Assembly: GCA_016931935.1 (NCBI GenBank)
Contig: JAFGDW010000077.1
Location: 1 to 56,933 of the forward strand
Reading direction: 5' to 3'
Source: Candidatus Zhuqueibacterota bacterium
Lineage (GTDB): Bacteria; Zhuqueibacterota; Zhuqueibacteria; Thermofontimicrobiales; Thiofontviventaceae
DNA: 56,933 bases
Shown here: positions 29,693 to 38,705 of the stretch, piece after piece
Position numbering within the stretch: the stretch's first letter is position 1
How the letters are laid out: each line of letters opens with the position of its first letter
The notes under the pieces: model-generated
What the model saw: only the letters and a program-made list of their open reading frames with translations
Databases searched by the model: none
What the model was told of the DNA's origin: nothing
Translations under genes and position numbers: made by a program

Positions 29693-31183
29693 ATGAACCA
29701 AATTGACGAAAACCTGTTTTGTAATGATTTGCCAAGTAAGCCGAAACCTGAAATCGGAACAATACTTGTTACCGGTGCTACTGGTTATATCGGCGGACGC
29801 CTGGTTCCCGAATTATTGGCTCGCGAATACCGTGTCCGTGTTATGGTCAGATCGGCTTCCTCGGTGGCCGAACGATGGACTGATGTGGAAATTGTCGTTG
29901 CCGATGCACTCAAACCGGACACCCTGGATTTAGCGCTCAAGGGTGTCCATACGGCCTATTATTTGATCCATTCATTAATGCTTGGCAAGAAAAATTTTGA
30001 AACCGCAGATATTCAGGCAGCCGTTAATTTCCGTGATGCAGCAAATCGGCAACAGTTAAAGCGAATTATTTATCTGGGGGGACTGGGTGATATGGAGACG
30101 CCATTGTCTCCGCATCTCCGAAGCCGAATGCGTGTCGCCCATGAATTAAAACGTGGGAAAGTACCCACCACAATATTCCGTGCCGCCGTCATTATCGGCT
30201 CCGGCAGCGCCTCCTATGAAATTATCAAGCACCTGGTTAGAAATGTTCCCATCCTGACAATCCCTAAGTGGGCCTGCACAAAGTGTCAACCCATCAGTAT
30301 TCGAGGAGTCATTAAATATTTGGTCGGAGCACTTGAAGTCGATGCAACGGCTGGTAAATTATTTGATATTGGCGGTGATGAAATTTTAACCTATGAGCAG
30401 ATGTTACGTATTCAGGCTGAGATCATGGGGAAGAAGCGGTTCTTCATTTCAACATCGCTGATGAATATTGGATTGTATTCGTATGTCGCCAGTTTGCTGA
30501 CGCCGGTACCCGTACCGTTGGTTCGTTGTTTGATGACTAGCTGTAAAAACGATGTCGTTTGTGATGATGAAGATATTAAAAAATTTCTGCCGTTTAAAAC
30601 ACTATCCTATCGTGAAGCCATTCTTCGCGCTATGTCTCGTGAGGAGCAAGATGATATCCGAACCCGCTGGTCGGACGCCTATCCGCCGGCGCATGAGCTC
30701 GCCATGAAATTGCATGAAGTGAAAGAAGCTATCCGATTCACGAGTTCATATACGTTGGAAACAGATAAAAGCAGATCGTCATTGTTCAGAACGATTTGTC
30801 AAATTGGGGGGAAAGAAGGCTGGTTCAATAGCAGTATTCTTTGGCGAATGCGAGGCTTGCTCGATCGGGTATTAATGGGAGTAGGTACTTCCCGCGGTCG
30901 TCGGAGCACAAAACAGCTTCGAATCAATGATGTTATTGATTTTTGGCGAGTCGAAGAGCTTGTGAAAAACGAATTACTACTCCTGCGTGCGGAAATGAAA
31001 TTGCCGGGTAAAGCCTGGTTAAAATTTACAGTTTCACCAACGCTCGACAATAACAATCTGCTAACCGTGAATGCTTACTACCAACCACGAAACTTGTTTG
31101 GCAAAATCTATTGGTATGTTTTTTTACCGTTTCATATTTTTATTTTTAATGACTTGATAAAAGAAATCGCCAAGCGAAGTTGA
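29693..31183 (+). CDS. SDR-family NAD(P)-binding protein with C-terminal DUF2867
   Basis: 496 residues. The N-terminal Rossmann domain (~20-300) has VTGATGYIGGRLVPELL (glycine-rich dinucleotide loop) and atypical-SDR/NmrA features (YYLIHS, YLGGLGD). The C-terminal DUF2867 domain (~350-490) ends in hydrophobic segments such as IYWYVFLPFHIFIF that may touch the membrane. Proteins with this two-domain order are widespread in environmental bacteria and annotated as nucleoside-diphosphate-sugar epimerases, but substrates are unknown. It has its own promoter and no operon partners. It seems unrelated to the electron-transfer genes. Confidence 0.85.
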   Translation: MNQIDENLFCNDLPSKPKPEIGTILVTGATGYIGGRLVPELLAREYRVRVMVRSASSVAERWTDVEIVVADALKPDTLDLALKGVHTAYYLIHSLMLGKKNFETADIQAAVNFRDAANRQQLKRIIYLGGLGDMETPLSPHLRSRMRVAHELKRGKVPTTIFRAAVIIGSGSASYEIIKHLVRNVPILTIPKWACTKCQPISIRGVIKYLVGALEVDATAGKLFDIGGDEILTYEQMLRIQAEIMGKKRFFISTSLMNIGLYSYVASLLTPVPVPLVRCLMTSCKNDVVCDDEDIKKFLPFKTLSYREAILRAMSREEQDDIRTRWSDAYPPAHELAMKLHEVKEAIRFTSSYTLETDKSRSSLFRTICQIGGKEGWFNSSILWRMRGLLDRVLMGVGTSRGRRSTKQLRINDVIDFWRVEELVKNELLLLRAEMKLPGKAWLKFTVSPTLDNNNLLTVNAYYQPRNLFGKIYWYVFLPFHIFIFNDLIKEIAKRS

Positions 31184-31243
31184 TGTTACTTCTTCTATAT
31201 TCCAATCTTTCTAAAAAATTATAGAATGTATTGATCTACTCAT

Positions 31244-31272
31244 GTGCCACGCACTTTTGAAGTGCGTGGTAC
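31244..31272. repeat. Hairpin repeat CCACGCACTT, copy 2
   Basis: GTGCCACGCACTT (31244-31256) pairs with AAGTGCGTGGTAC (31260-31272) around a TTG loop. The core is the same as at 28398-28430. It follows the SDR gene and may also act as its terminator. Confidence 0.55.
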
Positions 31273-31312
31273 GTTTGCATTTAATGGATTCAATAAACGT
31301 CATAAATAATCC

Positions 31313-31341
31313 TTGACATTTTAATCCTGATTATGTATCAT
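31313..31341 (+). promoter_or_regulatory. Sigma-70 promoter of the second kinase/regulator operon
   Basis: TTGACA (31313-31318), 17-bp spacer and TATCAT (31336-31341), the best sigma-70 match in the window, 40 bp before the kinase start. Unlike the structural operons, the sensor operon therefore appears constitutive. Confidence 0.75.
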
Positions 31342-31381
31342 ATCCATATCACAAAAACACTATTCCCCCCCCGAAGGGCTT

Positions 31382-33133
31382 ATGCATAAAGTACGAGCTC
31401 AGACAATCTGGATTGGGATAGGAACGTTTTTATTCCTACTTCTGATTACTTACTCTGCCAATAAAATCTACCGAATCGCCCTTGATGAAACGAAGCGGAA
31501 TCATCAGCTACTGCAAAAGGATATGGCGAATGCGGCGGCAAATGGTATTTCTCATTACCTTTCGCATATTGCTCATGATTTGTTGGCCGTAAATTCATTT
31601 CAACAATCGCCCTTGATTGATCAATCGGTATTTATAAATTTTATCGATAATCTGTCCGATCACGCTATGATGGATGGTGTTCGTGCCATATTTTATTCGG
31701 ATGTTGGTGGTAACGTGCTTCACACAACGAATGATTCGCTGAATAGTATTATTACGGCAATGTTTAATGATCGTGTAGATTGGAAACGCAATTTCACCGA
31801 TAGTGCTAACATTTGGTTTTCCGGCGTCATGCCGATTGATGTGAATGGTCGCGATAGCGATCTATATTTTATGGTGGTGACGCCGCTTGTTCATCGGGAT
31901 GCAAAATTAAATACTGAGACCGGAAAGGTCACGGGATTTCTTGGAGAAATTGTATGTCTTCGCTGGTTAATTGATAGTTACATTCGTTCTGTCAATCCTG
32001 GTGATACAGGCGCCGCCTGGTTAATTGATGGCGCCGGCCGGTTGTTATTCCATCCCGATCATCCGGAAATGATTTTGCGGGACGTATATGAAATTTCCGA
32101 TGATTGTATGACGTGTCATACAACTTTTGCCGTACAGCGGGGAATGATAGCCGAAGATTCTCCGTTTGGAGAATATGCTGTCGGTAACGAGCCGATTAAA
32201 ATTGTGTCCTATGTACCGATTCAAATTGCAAACTTGCGTTGGATTATTGTGGTGTCTTCCAACATGAATGATGTCACAGCCGTCATCCGCAACAAATTCC
32301 ATCTTTTCTCTATCTTGATTGCCCTACTGCTAATTGCGACGACCATCATCGGACTTCTCCTTTACTTAATCAATACAAGACGAATTCGCGCTGAGGAAGC
32401 ACAGCGTCATAGCGAGCTGAAAGAATTGCTTCATCAGCAAATTTGCCAGGCAGCCAAAATGGCCTCGATTGGCGAATTGGTGGATACGGTGGCGCATGAA
32501 ATTAACACCCCGATAAGTATTATTGGTGCCCAGGCGGATGCTATGATCCTCAATCATAAGAATGGTGATAGCGAAGAACTACGTATCATTAAAGATCAAA
32601 GCCGCCGTATTCGTGATTACACCCGTCGATTGTTGAATCATTCACAGATGATGCCTTTCCGGCCACGATCGATTGATATCACACGAATCATCGATGAGAC
32701 GATTTATCTGTTGGGGCATCGATTTCGCGTATATAAAATAGATGTACAGAAAAATTATGCCCGGGATTTACCAAACCTGTCTGTTGACCGTCGACAACTT
32801 GAACAGGTGATAATTAACTTGCTCAATAATGCCGTCGATGCCATCGGGAATAATGGCCAAATTCGCATTGATGTCAAAAAAAATGATGATGAGGAGGTTG
32901 AGTTGAGCATTTCAGATAGCGGTGTCGGCATTTCCAATGAAAATATGCTGCGCATATTCGAACCATTTTTTACCACGAAATCACCTTCCACCGGCACAGG
33001 ATTAGGCTTATCGATTTCCAAAGCAATTGTGATACGACATGGCGGAAAAATTACAGTTGAAAGCACCAACGGACAAGGCACAACGTTTAACATAACACTT
33101 CCATCCACTAAATCACAGGTTCACGAAAAATGA
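31382..33133 (+). CDS. Sensor histidine kinase with dCache-like periplasmic domain and CXXCH motif
   Basis: 583 residues. TM1 (~8-27) and TM2 (~308-330) enclose a Cache-type ligand domain (FYSDVGGNVLHTTND, WLIDGAGRLLFHPD). A heme-attachment motif CMTCH (242-246) lies in a loop, DDCMTCHTTF. The HisKA phospho-acceptor is H372 (VAHEINTPISI). The HATPase carries NLLNNAVDAI, ISDSGVGIS and GTGLGLSISK. No HAMP is obvious. It overlaps the response regulator by ATGA and shares the heme-sensor idea with the kinase at 15741, although the sensor fold differs. It is likely to read periplasmic redox state or a small molecule for the downstream hydrogenase module. Confidence 0.92.
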   Translation: MHKVRAQTIWIGIGTFLFLLLITYSANKIYRIALDETKRNHQLLQKDMANAAANGISHYLSHIAHDLLAVNSFQQSPLIDQSVFINFIDNLSDHAMMDGVRAIFYSDVGGNVLHTTNDSLNSIITAMFNDRVDWKRNFTDSANIWFSGVMPIDVNGRDSDLYFMVVTPLVHRDAKLNTETGKVTGFLGEIVCLRWLIDSYIRSVNPGDTGAAWLIDGAGRLLFHPDHPEMILRDVYEISDDCMTCHTTFAVQRGMIAEDSPFGEYAVGNEPIKIVSYVPIQIANLRWIIVVSSNMNDVTAVIRNKFHLFSILIALLLIATTIIGLLLYLINTRRIRAEEAQRHSELKELLHQQICQAAKMASIGELVDTVAHEINTPISIIGAQADAMILNHKNGDSEELRIIKDQSRRIRDYTRRLLNHSQMMPFRPRSIDITRIIDETIYLLGHRFRVYKIDVQKNYARDLPNLSVDRRQLEQVIINLLNNAVDAIGNNGQIRIDVKKNDDEEVELSISDSGVGISNENMLRIFEPFFTTKSPSTGTGLGLSISKAIVIRHGGKITVESTNGQGTTFNITLPSTKSQVHEK

Positions 33134-34536
33134 TTGACAACGCTCGCATTCTGGTTATTGATGATGAAAAAGATATGCTGAATGCCTGTCACAAAATTCT
33201 AACAGCATTCGGCCACAGTCCGGTGGTTACCGACAGCGGACATCTGGCAATCACATATCTGGAACAGGAAGAGTTCGATCTGATTTTGTGTGACCTCTGC
33301 ATGCCGGATGTGGATGGAATAGCAATTTTGAAGAAAGCGAACGAGTTGGCGCCGTCGACGCCGGTTGTTATTTTTACGGCATACGGAACCGTTGATCGGG
33401 CGGTAAATGCAATGAAGATGGGCGCGTTTGACTTTTTGGAGAAGCCATTTGAAGTGGAGCATCTGGAAGTATTGGTAAAAAAAGGACTCCATCAACGCAT
33501 GCTATATAAGGAACGCGGGAATTTATTAAGCCAATTGGAAGATAAATTTAGCTTCGAAAATATTGTCGGTCGCAGTTCGATTATGCAGAAGGTATTTGAA
33601 ATGGTAGAAAGTGTGGCGCCGACAGATGCGAATATTTTTATTTCCGGTGAAAGTGGCACCGGTAAAGAACTAATTGCCCGCAGTATACATACTCGCAGTC
33701 GCTGCCGAACAAAACCGTTTATCCCGGTGAATTGTGGCGCACTCCCGGAAAATTTATTTGAAGCAGAGTTGTTCGGTTATGAAAAAGGCGCATTTACCGG
33801 TGCGGTGCAACGCAAACCCGGACTGTTGGAATATGCTGATGGCGGCACATTTTTTCTTGATGAAGTATGTGAGTTGAGCGAGCCGTTGCAGGTAAAGCTG
33901 TTACGGGTATTGCAGGACATGCAACTTCGACATATTGGTGGCAATGAGTTAATAAAAGTGAATATCCGTTTGATCTCGGCTTCCAATCGTGACCTTGAAC
34001 AAGCGAAGGAACATGGCATACTTCGACCTGATTTTTACTATCGGTTGAATGTTATTAATATCCACATCCCACCATTACGTGAGCGTCGTGAAGATATACG
34101 TGTATTGGCAGAATATTTCTTACGTCAACAACTCAAATCATCTGAAAAGGAAATCTCCGGAATTCACCCACTCGTGGCCGAATTATTCGATAAATATGAT
34201 TGGCCTGGAAATGTCCGTGAACTTGAAAATGTAATGGAACACGCCATTACACTCTGTCGTGGTGATGAAATTGTATTAGCCGACCTGCCGGCAAACTTGC
34301 TGAAAGATACGACTAAAAATAATAATGGCAACGAATCGTACACGACACTTTCACTTAGCGAGTTAAAGCAGAAAAAGATTGAAGAAGTCGAAAAGGACTA
34401 TTTACTTGCACTGCTCAAAGAGTGTAAAGGCAATGTAACTCACATGGCTCAAAAAGCCCAAATGACCCGTCGCAACATCCACCGTCTATTTATTCGTCAT
34501 CATATTGATCCTTCCGTTTGGCGAACAACAAAGTGA
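33130..34536 (+). CDS. Sigma-54-dependent response regulator (NtrC family, second)
   Basis: 468 residues. The receiver has DDE at ~11-13 and phospho-acceptor D55 (LCDLCMPDVDG). The AAA+ domain has SGESGTGKE, an intact GAFTGA loop and Walker B TFFLDEVCE. The C-terminal Fis-like helix-turn-helix (VTHMAQKAQMTRRNIHRLF) is less canonical than in its paralog at 17571. Translation is coupled to the kinase by an ATGA overlap. The ferredoxin/NrfD/hydrogenase genes from 35610 are the likely target, but I found no -24/-12 element with correct spacing in front of them. Confidence 0.93.
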   Translation: MIDNARILVIDDEKDMLNACHKILTAFGHSPVVTDSGHLAITYLEQEEFDLILCDLCMPDVDGIAILKKANELAPSTPVVIFTAYGTVDRAVNAMKMGAFDFLEKPFEVEHLEVLVKKGLHQRMLYKERGNLLSQLEDKFSFENIVGRSSIMQKVFEMVESVAPTDANIFISGESGTGKELIARSIHTRSRCRTKPFIPVNCGALPENLFEAELFGYEKGAFTGAVQRKPGLLEYADGGTFFLDEVCELSEPLQVKLLRVLQDMQLRHIGGNELIKVNIRLISASNRDLEQAKEHGILRPDFYYRLNVINIHIPPLRERREDIRVLAEYFLRQQLKSSEKEISGIHPLVAELFDKYDWPGNVRELENVMEHAITLCRGDEIVLADLPANLLKDTTKNNNGNESYTTLSLSELKQKKIEEVEKDYLLALLKECKGNVTHMAQKAQMTRRNIHRLFIRHHIDPSVWRTTK

Positions 34537-34788
34537 GACTTTCTTGTCCCACTTACTACTTATCTACGATTGATTCTAATCGTGCATTAATAAGAAGTTA
34601 TTAAATACGCAAAAGTCGAAGTGTGACATTGGAGTCCCATGATTCATACGAATGAGTATCCTGAATTCTAATCTCTAACTTCCATAAAATTAAAATCCAA
34701 CCTCACATAAATCCCTCAAAAAAAAGTAGCAATTTCCTGTGGTATAATATTTGACTATAACCACTTAACTAAATTCGGGTGCATAGCT

Positions 34789-35172
34789 ATGCAATTCCAT
34801 CAACGCATACTATTGGGATGCCGTGTTGAAGAATCGATAAACCTATGGCATAAAGTAGCTACGGAGATGGAAATATCTTGTGATCATGAAGTCCGATTGG
34901 AAGATTTTCTCCTGGCGATTCAGGATAAGGATTATCATGCAATTGTTATCGATCTGGAGTTATTCGGTGCGGATGAAATGAAAATGATTCGTTTGGTTCA
35001 TCATATGCGTCCCAAAATTCCGGTCATTACAATGGTAAAAAATTTAGATACCACTATTGGAGGGCAACTGTATAACGAAGGCGTATCGCATATTCTTGTT
35101 ACACCTCCCTGTGAGGAAACAATCCGAACTGCATTAATGACGATTCCAAAAGCAGTTTCGAAATTTAAGTAA
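34789..35172 (+). CDS. CheY-like stand-alone receiver-domain protein with degenerate site
   Basis: 127 residues, a single alpha/beta receiver fold. The phospho-acceptor-like D55 (AIVIDLELFG) and the following Thr (VITMV) are present. The conserved lysine that normally precedes Pro (KP) is replaced (LVTPPC), and the N-terminal acidic pair is reduced (LLGCRVEES). This suggests a pseudo-receiver or one with altered phosphorylation. It is placed between the sigma-54 regulator and the hydrogenase module, so it may modulate that circuit. A fair sigma-70 -10 box (TATAAT at 34743) lies upstream. Confidence 0.75.
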   Translation: MQFHQRILLGCRVEESINLWHKVATEMEISCDHEVRLEDFLLAIQDKDYHAIVIDLELFGADEMKMIRLVHHMRPKIPVITMVKNLDTTIGGQLYNEGVSHILVTPPCEETIRTALMTIPKAVSKFK

Positions 35173-35379
35173 GAATACTCAATCTCGAATTCATACTCTT
35201 TCCGATAATGAAAACATATTCTCTTCAAACGATTATCGGATCCTCAATCTCTTGCTGAAATGACTACTAGCGTCCAAAATATCTAATGATACGTTATCTT
35301 TGGAAGTCAATAAATATCACAGTAACTTTCCAGTTCTGTAAATTACAAAAGACCTACGGATAACTAAGTTGCCTGATCC

Positions 35380-35487
35380 TGCCGTCTTGCACCGGCGTAC
35401 CACGCTGTTCGCGGCACGAACGGTGTCGAAGGTAACACGTAATCAATATTGTAGAGTGTCGTTGGCTTCGGCAGGCTCAGCCGACGG
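35380..35487. repeat. GC-rich dispersed repeat, copy 2 (inverted)
   Basis: 35380-35432 is the reverse complement of much of the element at 15518-15575 (shared CACCGTTCGTGCCGCG in complement). The tail TCAGCCGACGG recurs at 35477-35487. It fills most of the gap upstream of the second ferredoxin gene; no coding sequence is seen in it. Confidence 0.5.
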
Positions 35488-35609
35488 ATCGCCAATGACT
35501 GAATAGTAACAAATCTCATTCATTATGGCAATTTGCGATTCCTAGAATGAACCCAATAATAAAATCCCAAAACAACACATACTAAACCTAATAAATAGGA
35601 GGAGAGCCT

Positions 35610-36530
35610 TTGGATCTGTCCAGACGCAATTTTCTTAAATGTACGGCTGTCGCCGGAAGTCTGGGAATGGTTAATTCGGCAACACTGGTGCAGGCAGCTC
35701 ATCGCAGGCCAGTATCGCCGGATTGGCTTGGCGTCCTTGTGGATACAACCGTTTGCATCGGATGTCGTCGCTGTGAGTGGGCGTGCCGCGATTTCAACCA
35801 AATGCCCAACAAACCGATTGCAGAGTATGAAGACAAATCGGTGTTTGACGAGCTACGACGCCCTTCGGCTACAGGGCATACGGTCGTGAATCGCTTTGAC
35901 AATCCCCAGAATCCCCAACGTCCGTACTACGTTAAGGTACAATGCATGCACTGTAACGATGCCGCATGTGTGTCGGCGTGCATTGTTGGCGCCTTTTCCA
36001 AGGATCAGGAAACCGGAGCAGTAAAGTATGAACCATGGAAATGCATCGGCTGCCGCTATTGCATGGCCGCCTGTCCGTTTCAGGTGCCAACATATGAGTA
36101 TAGCAATGCGCTGACTCCCAGGGTGCAAAAGTGCACATTTTGTTTTGAAAATCTCAAAAAATACGGTCGCCAGCCGGCATGTTTGGAAATGTGCCCGATG
36201 GAGACAATGATTTTCGGCAAACGCGAAGAATTGCTGGAAATCGCCCACGACCGGATTCGAAAATACCCGGACCGTTATGTCGATCATGTGTACGGCGAAC
36301 ATGAACTTGGCGGGACGGCATGGCTGTATCTTTCCGGACGACCGATGTGGGAAATGGGAATGGTTAAATTTAATGATACGCCAATTCCCAGTTATACCGA
36401 AACCATTCAACACAACTTGTTCAAAAACTTTTTGCCTCCACTGGCGCTGTTCGCCGGCCTCGCCAGTTTAATGTATATTTTCAAACGTGAGGAAGAGCGC
36501 GATGAAAGTTCGGAAGGAGGTGAAAAATGA
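35610..36530 (+). CDS. Tat-exported 4[4Fe-4S] ferredoxin subunit of the hydrogenase module (HybA-like)
   Basis: 306 residues, strongly similar to the protein at 21543. A TTG start (35610) is supported by AGGAGG at 35598-35603. The N-terminus MDLSRRNFLKCTAVAGS is a twin-arginine signal. The cluster motifs are CIGCRRCEWAC, CMHCNDAACVSAC, CIGCRYCMAACP and CTFCFE...CLEMCP. A C-terminal membrane helix (FLPPLALFAGLASLMYIF) anchors it. It is coupled by ATGA overlap to the NrfD subunit. In HybOABC-type hydrogenases HybA carries electrons between the small subunit and the quinone-binding HybB, and the order here is consistent with that. Confidence 0.93.
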   Translation: MDLSRRNFLKCTAVAGSLGMVNSATLVQAAHRRPVSPDWLGVLVDTTVCIGCRRCEWACRDFNQMPNKPIAEYEDKSVFDELRRPSATGHTVVNRFDNPQNPQRPYYVKVQCMHCNDAACVSACIVGAFSKDQETGAVKYEPWKCIGCRYCMAACPFQVPTYEYSNALTPRVQKCTFCFENLKKYGRQPACLEMCPMETMIFGKREELLEIAHDRIRKYPDRYVDHVYGEHELGGTAWLYLSGRPMWEMGMVKFNDTPIPSYTETIQHNLFKNFLPPLALFAGLASLMYIFKREEERDESSEGGEK

Positions 36531-37720
36531 CCCCGGTACGACATTCTGTTGCCGAACCTGTCGCGAAAAAATTCTTTACGCCCGGCGTAAAAGTGTTACT
36601 CACCCTGTTTGGGTTGGGCGTCTTGTTCGGACTTTACCGATTCATTTTTGGACTGGGTTCTATCACACATCTGAATAATCAATACCCGTTAGGTTTATGG
36701 ATTGGCGTCGATGTAGCGACCGGAGTTGCATTAGCCGGTGGTGGTTTTACAACGGCTGCATTAATTCATATTTTCTATCGCGGGAAATACAGTATTATCG
36801 GCAGGCCGGCGCATCTGACAGCCATGCTCGGGTATACATTTGTGGCATTCGGACTGATGATTGACCTCGGCCGCTGGTATAATATATGGCATCCTGCATG
36901 GCCCGCCATGTGGAATGGAAACTCAGCCCTGTTTGAAGTTGGTATCTGCGTCATGTTATACCTGACGGTGCTGTATATTGAATTTATCCCAATTGTCGCC
37001 GAACGCTTTATCGGCAATTCGCCCAAATGGATTGATGGCATCCTGCGTTTTCTGAATCGCATCTTGGGCAAAGTGATGTGGTTTTTTCTCATTTTCGGCG
37101 TAGTGCTATCCTGTCTGCATCAATCATCGTTGGGAACACTGATGGTGATCGCACCCTATAAAATCCATCCGTTGTGGTACACGCAGATTCTGCCATTACT
37201 ATTCTTGCTTTCGGCGATAGGTGTGGGATTCCCTATGGTCATATTTGAAGGCATCTGGGCGGCAAAATCGTTTGGCCGAAAAATAGAAATGGATGTGCTG
37301 GAACCATTGGCCCGGATGATATCCCCGTTTATCGGACTCTATTTTTTCGTTCGAATTATTGATATCACTGTACGGGAAGTCTGGCACTATGTGCTTGAAG
37401 GGAGTCTACAAAGCTTTATGTTTATTCTGGAAATGGGCCTCGGTGGTCTTGTACCAATGGTTATGCTTTTTTCTGACCGACTCCGGAAAAGTCCGAAATG
37501 GCTGTTTATTGCCTCGACAATGTATATTGTTTTCGGTGTGTTATTAAATCGTGTGAATGTATTCTTCATCGCTTACCAGCCGGCGTACAAAGTGAGCCAA
37601 TACATACCCAGTATTGGTGAATTTATGATTACAATTGGATTGATTTCTGCGTTACTTTTGTGCTACCGAATTTTTGTGACAGTCTTTCCGATTTTACCGG
37701 CCGAGCGAAAAACGGCTTAA
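36527..37720 (+). CDS. NrfD/HybB-family membrane subunit of the hydrogenase module
   Basis: 397 residues, about ten transmembrane helices, paralogous to 22458-23651 along its length. Shared segments include GLYRFIFGLGSITHLN, GLWIGVDVATGVALAGGGF, DLGRWYNIWHPA and GVLLNRVNVFFIAY. A strong GGAGGTG precedes the ATG, which overlaps the ferredoxin stop. It should bind menaquinone and link it to the periplasmic hydrogenase through the ferredoxin. The nonaheme cytochrome gene follows after 39 bp. Confidence 0.93.
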   Translation: MTPVRHSVAEPVAKKFFTPGVKVLLTLFGLGVLFGLYRFIFGLGSITHLNNQYPLGLWIGVDVATGVALAGGGFTTAALIHIFYRGKYSIIGRPAHLTAMLGYTFVAFGLMIDLGRWYNIWHPAWPAMWNGNSALFEVGICVMLYLTVLYIEFIPIVAERFIGNSPKWIDGILRFLNRILGKVMWFFLIFGVVLSCLHQSSLGTLMVIAPYKIHPLWYTQILPLLFLLSAIGVGFPMVIFEGIWAAKSFGRKIEMDVLEPLARMISPFIGLYFFVRIIDITVREVWHYVLEGSLQSFMFILEMGLGGLVPMVMLFSDRLRKSPKWLFIASTMYIVFGVLLNRVNVFFIAYQPAYKVSQYIPSIGEFMITIGLISALLLCYRIFVTVFPILPAERKTA

Positions 37721-37759
37721 ACCGATAAGCAAAAATAGGTAAGCGAAAGGAGCATATAC

Positions 37760-38635
37760 ATGAATAAGCGTTATTTAATGTTGCTGGTTGTACCCGGAAT
37801 CCTGTTGGCTTCGCTGGTATACAGTCAGGAAATCCTGGAACCGCCATTGCATCGCCTGCAGGAAAATTTCCTTGACCGGCACGCGACGATGATCGGCCTG
37901 AACTGTTCAGCGTGTCATACATGCTTGAATCCCAGTTTCAACGAGCCGTGCCTGAAATTCGAGCCACACTTCTTTCAGGATCATGGCATGAAAATAACAT
38001 CCGAAAATCAGCCGCCGGAACTGGTTATCATCGACAAACTTGAAGATAAATATGGTGCGGTAAAATTCAAACACCGAAACCATATGCATATGGCTGAACT
38101 GGTTGAAGATTGCGCTGAGTGTCATCATTATATTCCGCCGGATATTAAAAAACGTGAGTGCAGAGATTGTCACGAAGCCTCGTATGTCCGGGATAAATTG
38201 GAAACTATCAGCCTGAATGGAATTTACCACAGAAAATGTCTGGGTTGCCATGTCGAATGGGGAAAAAGCACGAATTGTGAATTGTGTCATGTCTCCAAAG
38301 ATCGGCAGCAGGCGGAGGAGCTTGGTAAAGAATTACCGCAATATCGGAAAATCAAGCGGATTGAAAGCAAGCTGTTTGTCACCCGGTATTTCTATGGTCC
38401 GTTTGTATTTTTTGATCATAAATTCCATACAGAACAAAAAAAACGACACTGTCCCGAATGTCATGTAAAGCAACCGTGTATTACCTGTCATTATCAGGAT
38501 CAACAGCCCGTTGGCCTGTCGCCAATGGCGCGATCCGGTGTGCATGGTACGTGTCGCTTATGTCACGATGTGATGAGTCAGGATTCGTGTACGAAATGTC
38601 ATTCCGACAAAGAAAAGACAACAATGACGGATTAA
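37760..38635 (+). CDS. Nonaheme c-type cytochrome of the hydrogenase module
   Basis: 291 residues with a signal peptide (cleavage near VYSQE). Nine CXXCH motifs are present: CSACH, CAECH, CRDCH, CLGCH, CELCH, CPECH, CITCH, CRLCH and CTKCH. The first is followed by TCLNPSFNEPCL, matching the CQNCHIC extension of the 13-heme paralog at 23669. The shorter length and four fewer hemes distinguish it. It would let hydrogenase electrons reach the periplasmic cytochrome pool as well as quinone. AAAGGAG precedes the ATG. Confidence 0.92.
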   Translation: MNKRYLMLLVVPGILLASLVYSQEILEPPLHRLQENFLDRHATMIGLNCSACHTCLNPSFNEPCLKFEPHFFQDHGMKITSENQPPELVIIDKLEDKYGAVKFKHRNHMHMAELVEDCAECHHYIPPDIKKRECRDCHEASYVRDKLETISLNGIYHRKCLGCHVEWGKSTNCELCHVSKDRQQAEELGKELPQYRKIKRIESKLFVTRYFYGPFVFFDHKFHTEQKKRHCPECHVKQPCITCHYQDQQPVGLSPMARSGVHGTCRLCHDVMSQDSCTKCHSDKEKTTMTD

Positions 38636-38705
38636 TTCATCTGATTGGATGAGTTGCCCGATCCAGGGAAATTATATAACAGAAAAAATCAATAAGGAGG
38701 CCACG

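Noticed and set aside
35357-35372. Possible sigma-54 promoter ahead of the second ferredoxin operon
   Set aside because: GG (35358-35359) and GC (35371-35372) are 11 bp apart rather than 10, and the -24 half is poor. Sigma-54 spacing is strict, so I did not call it.
38649-38705. ATG at 38649 as the hydrogenase small-subunit start
   Set aside because: No ribosome site. AAGGAGG with correct spacing supports the TTG at 38706, which also gives a normal Tat signal.
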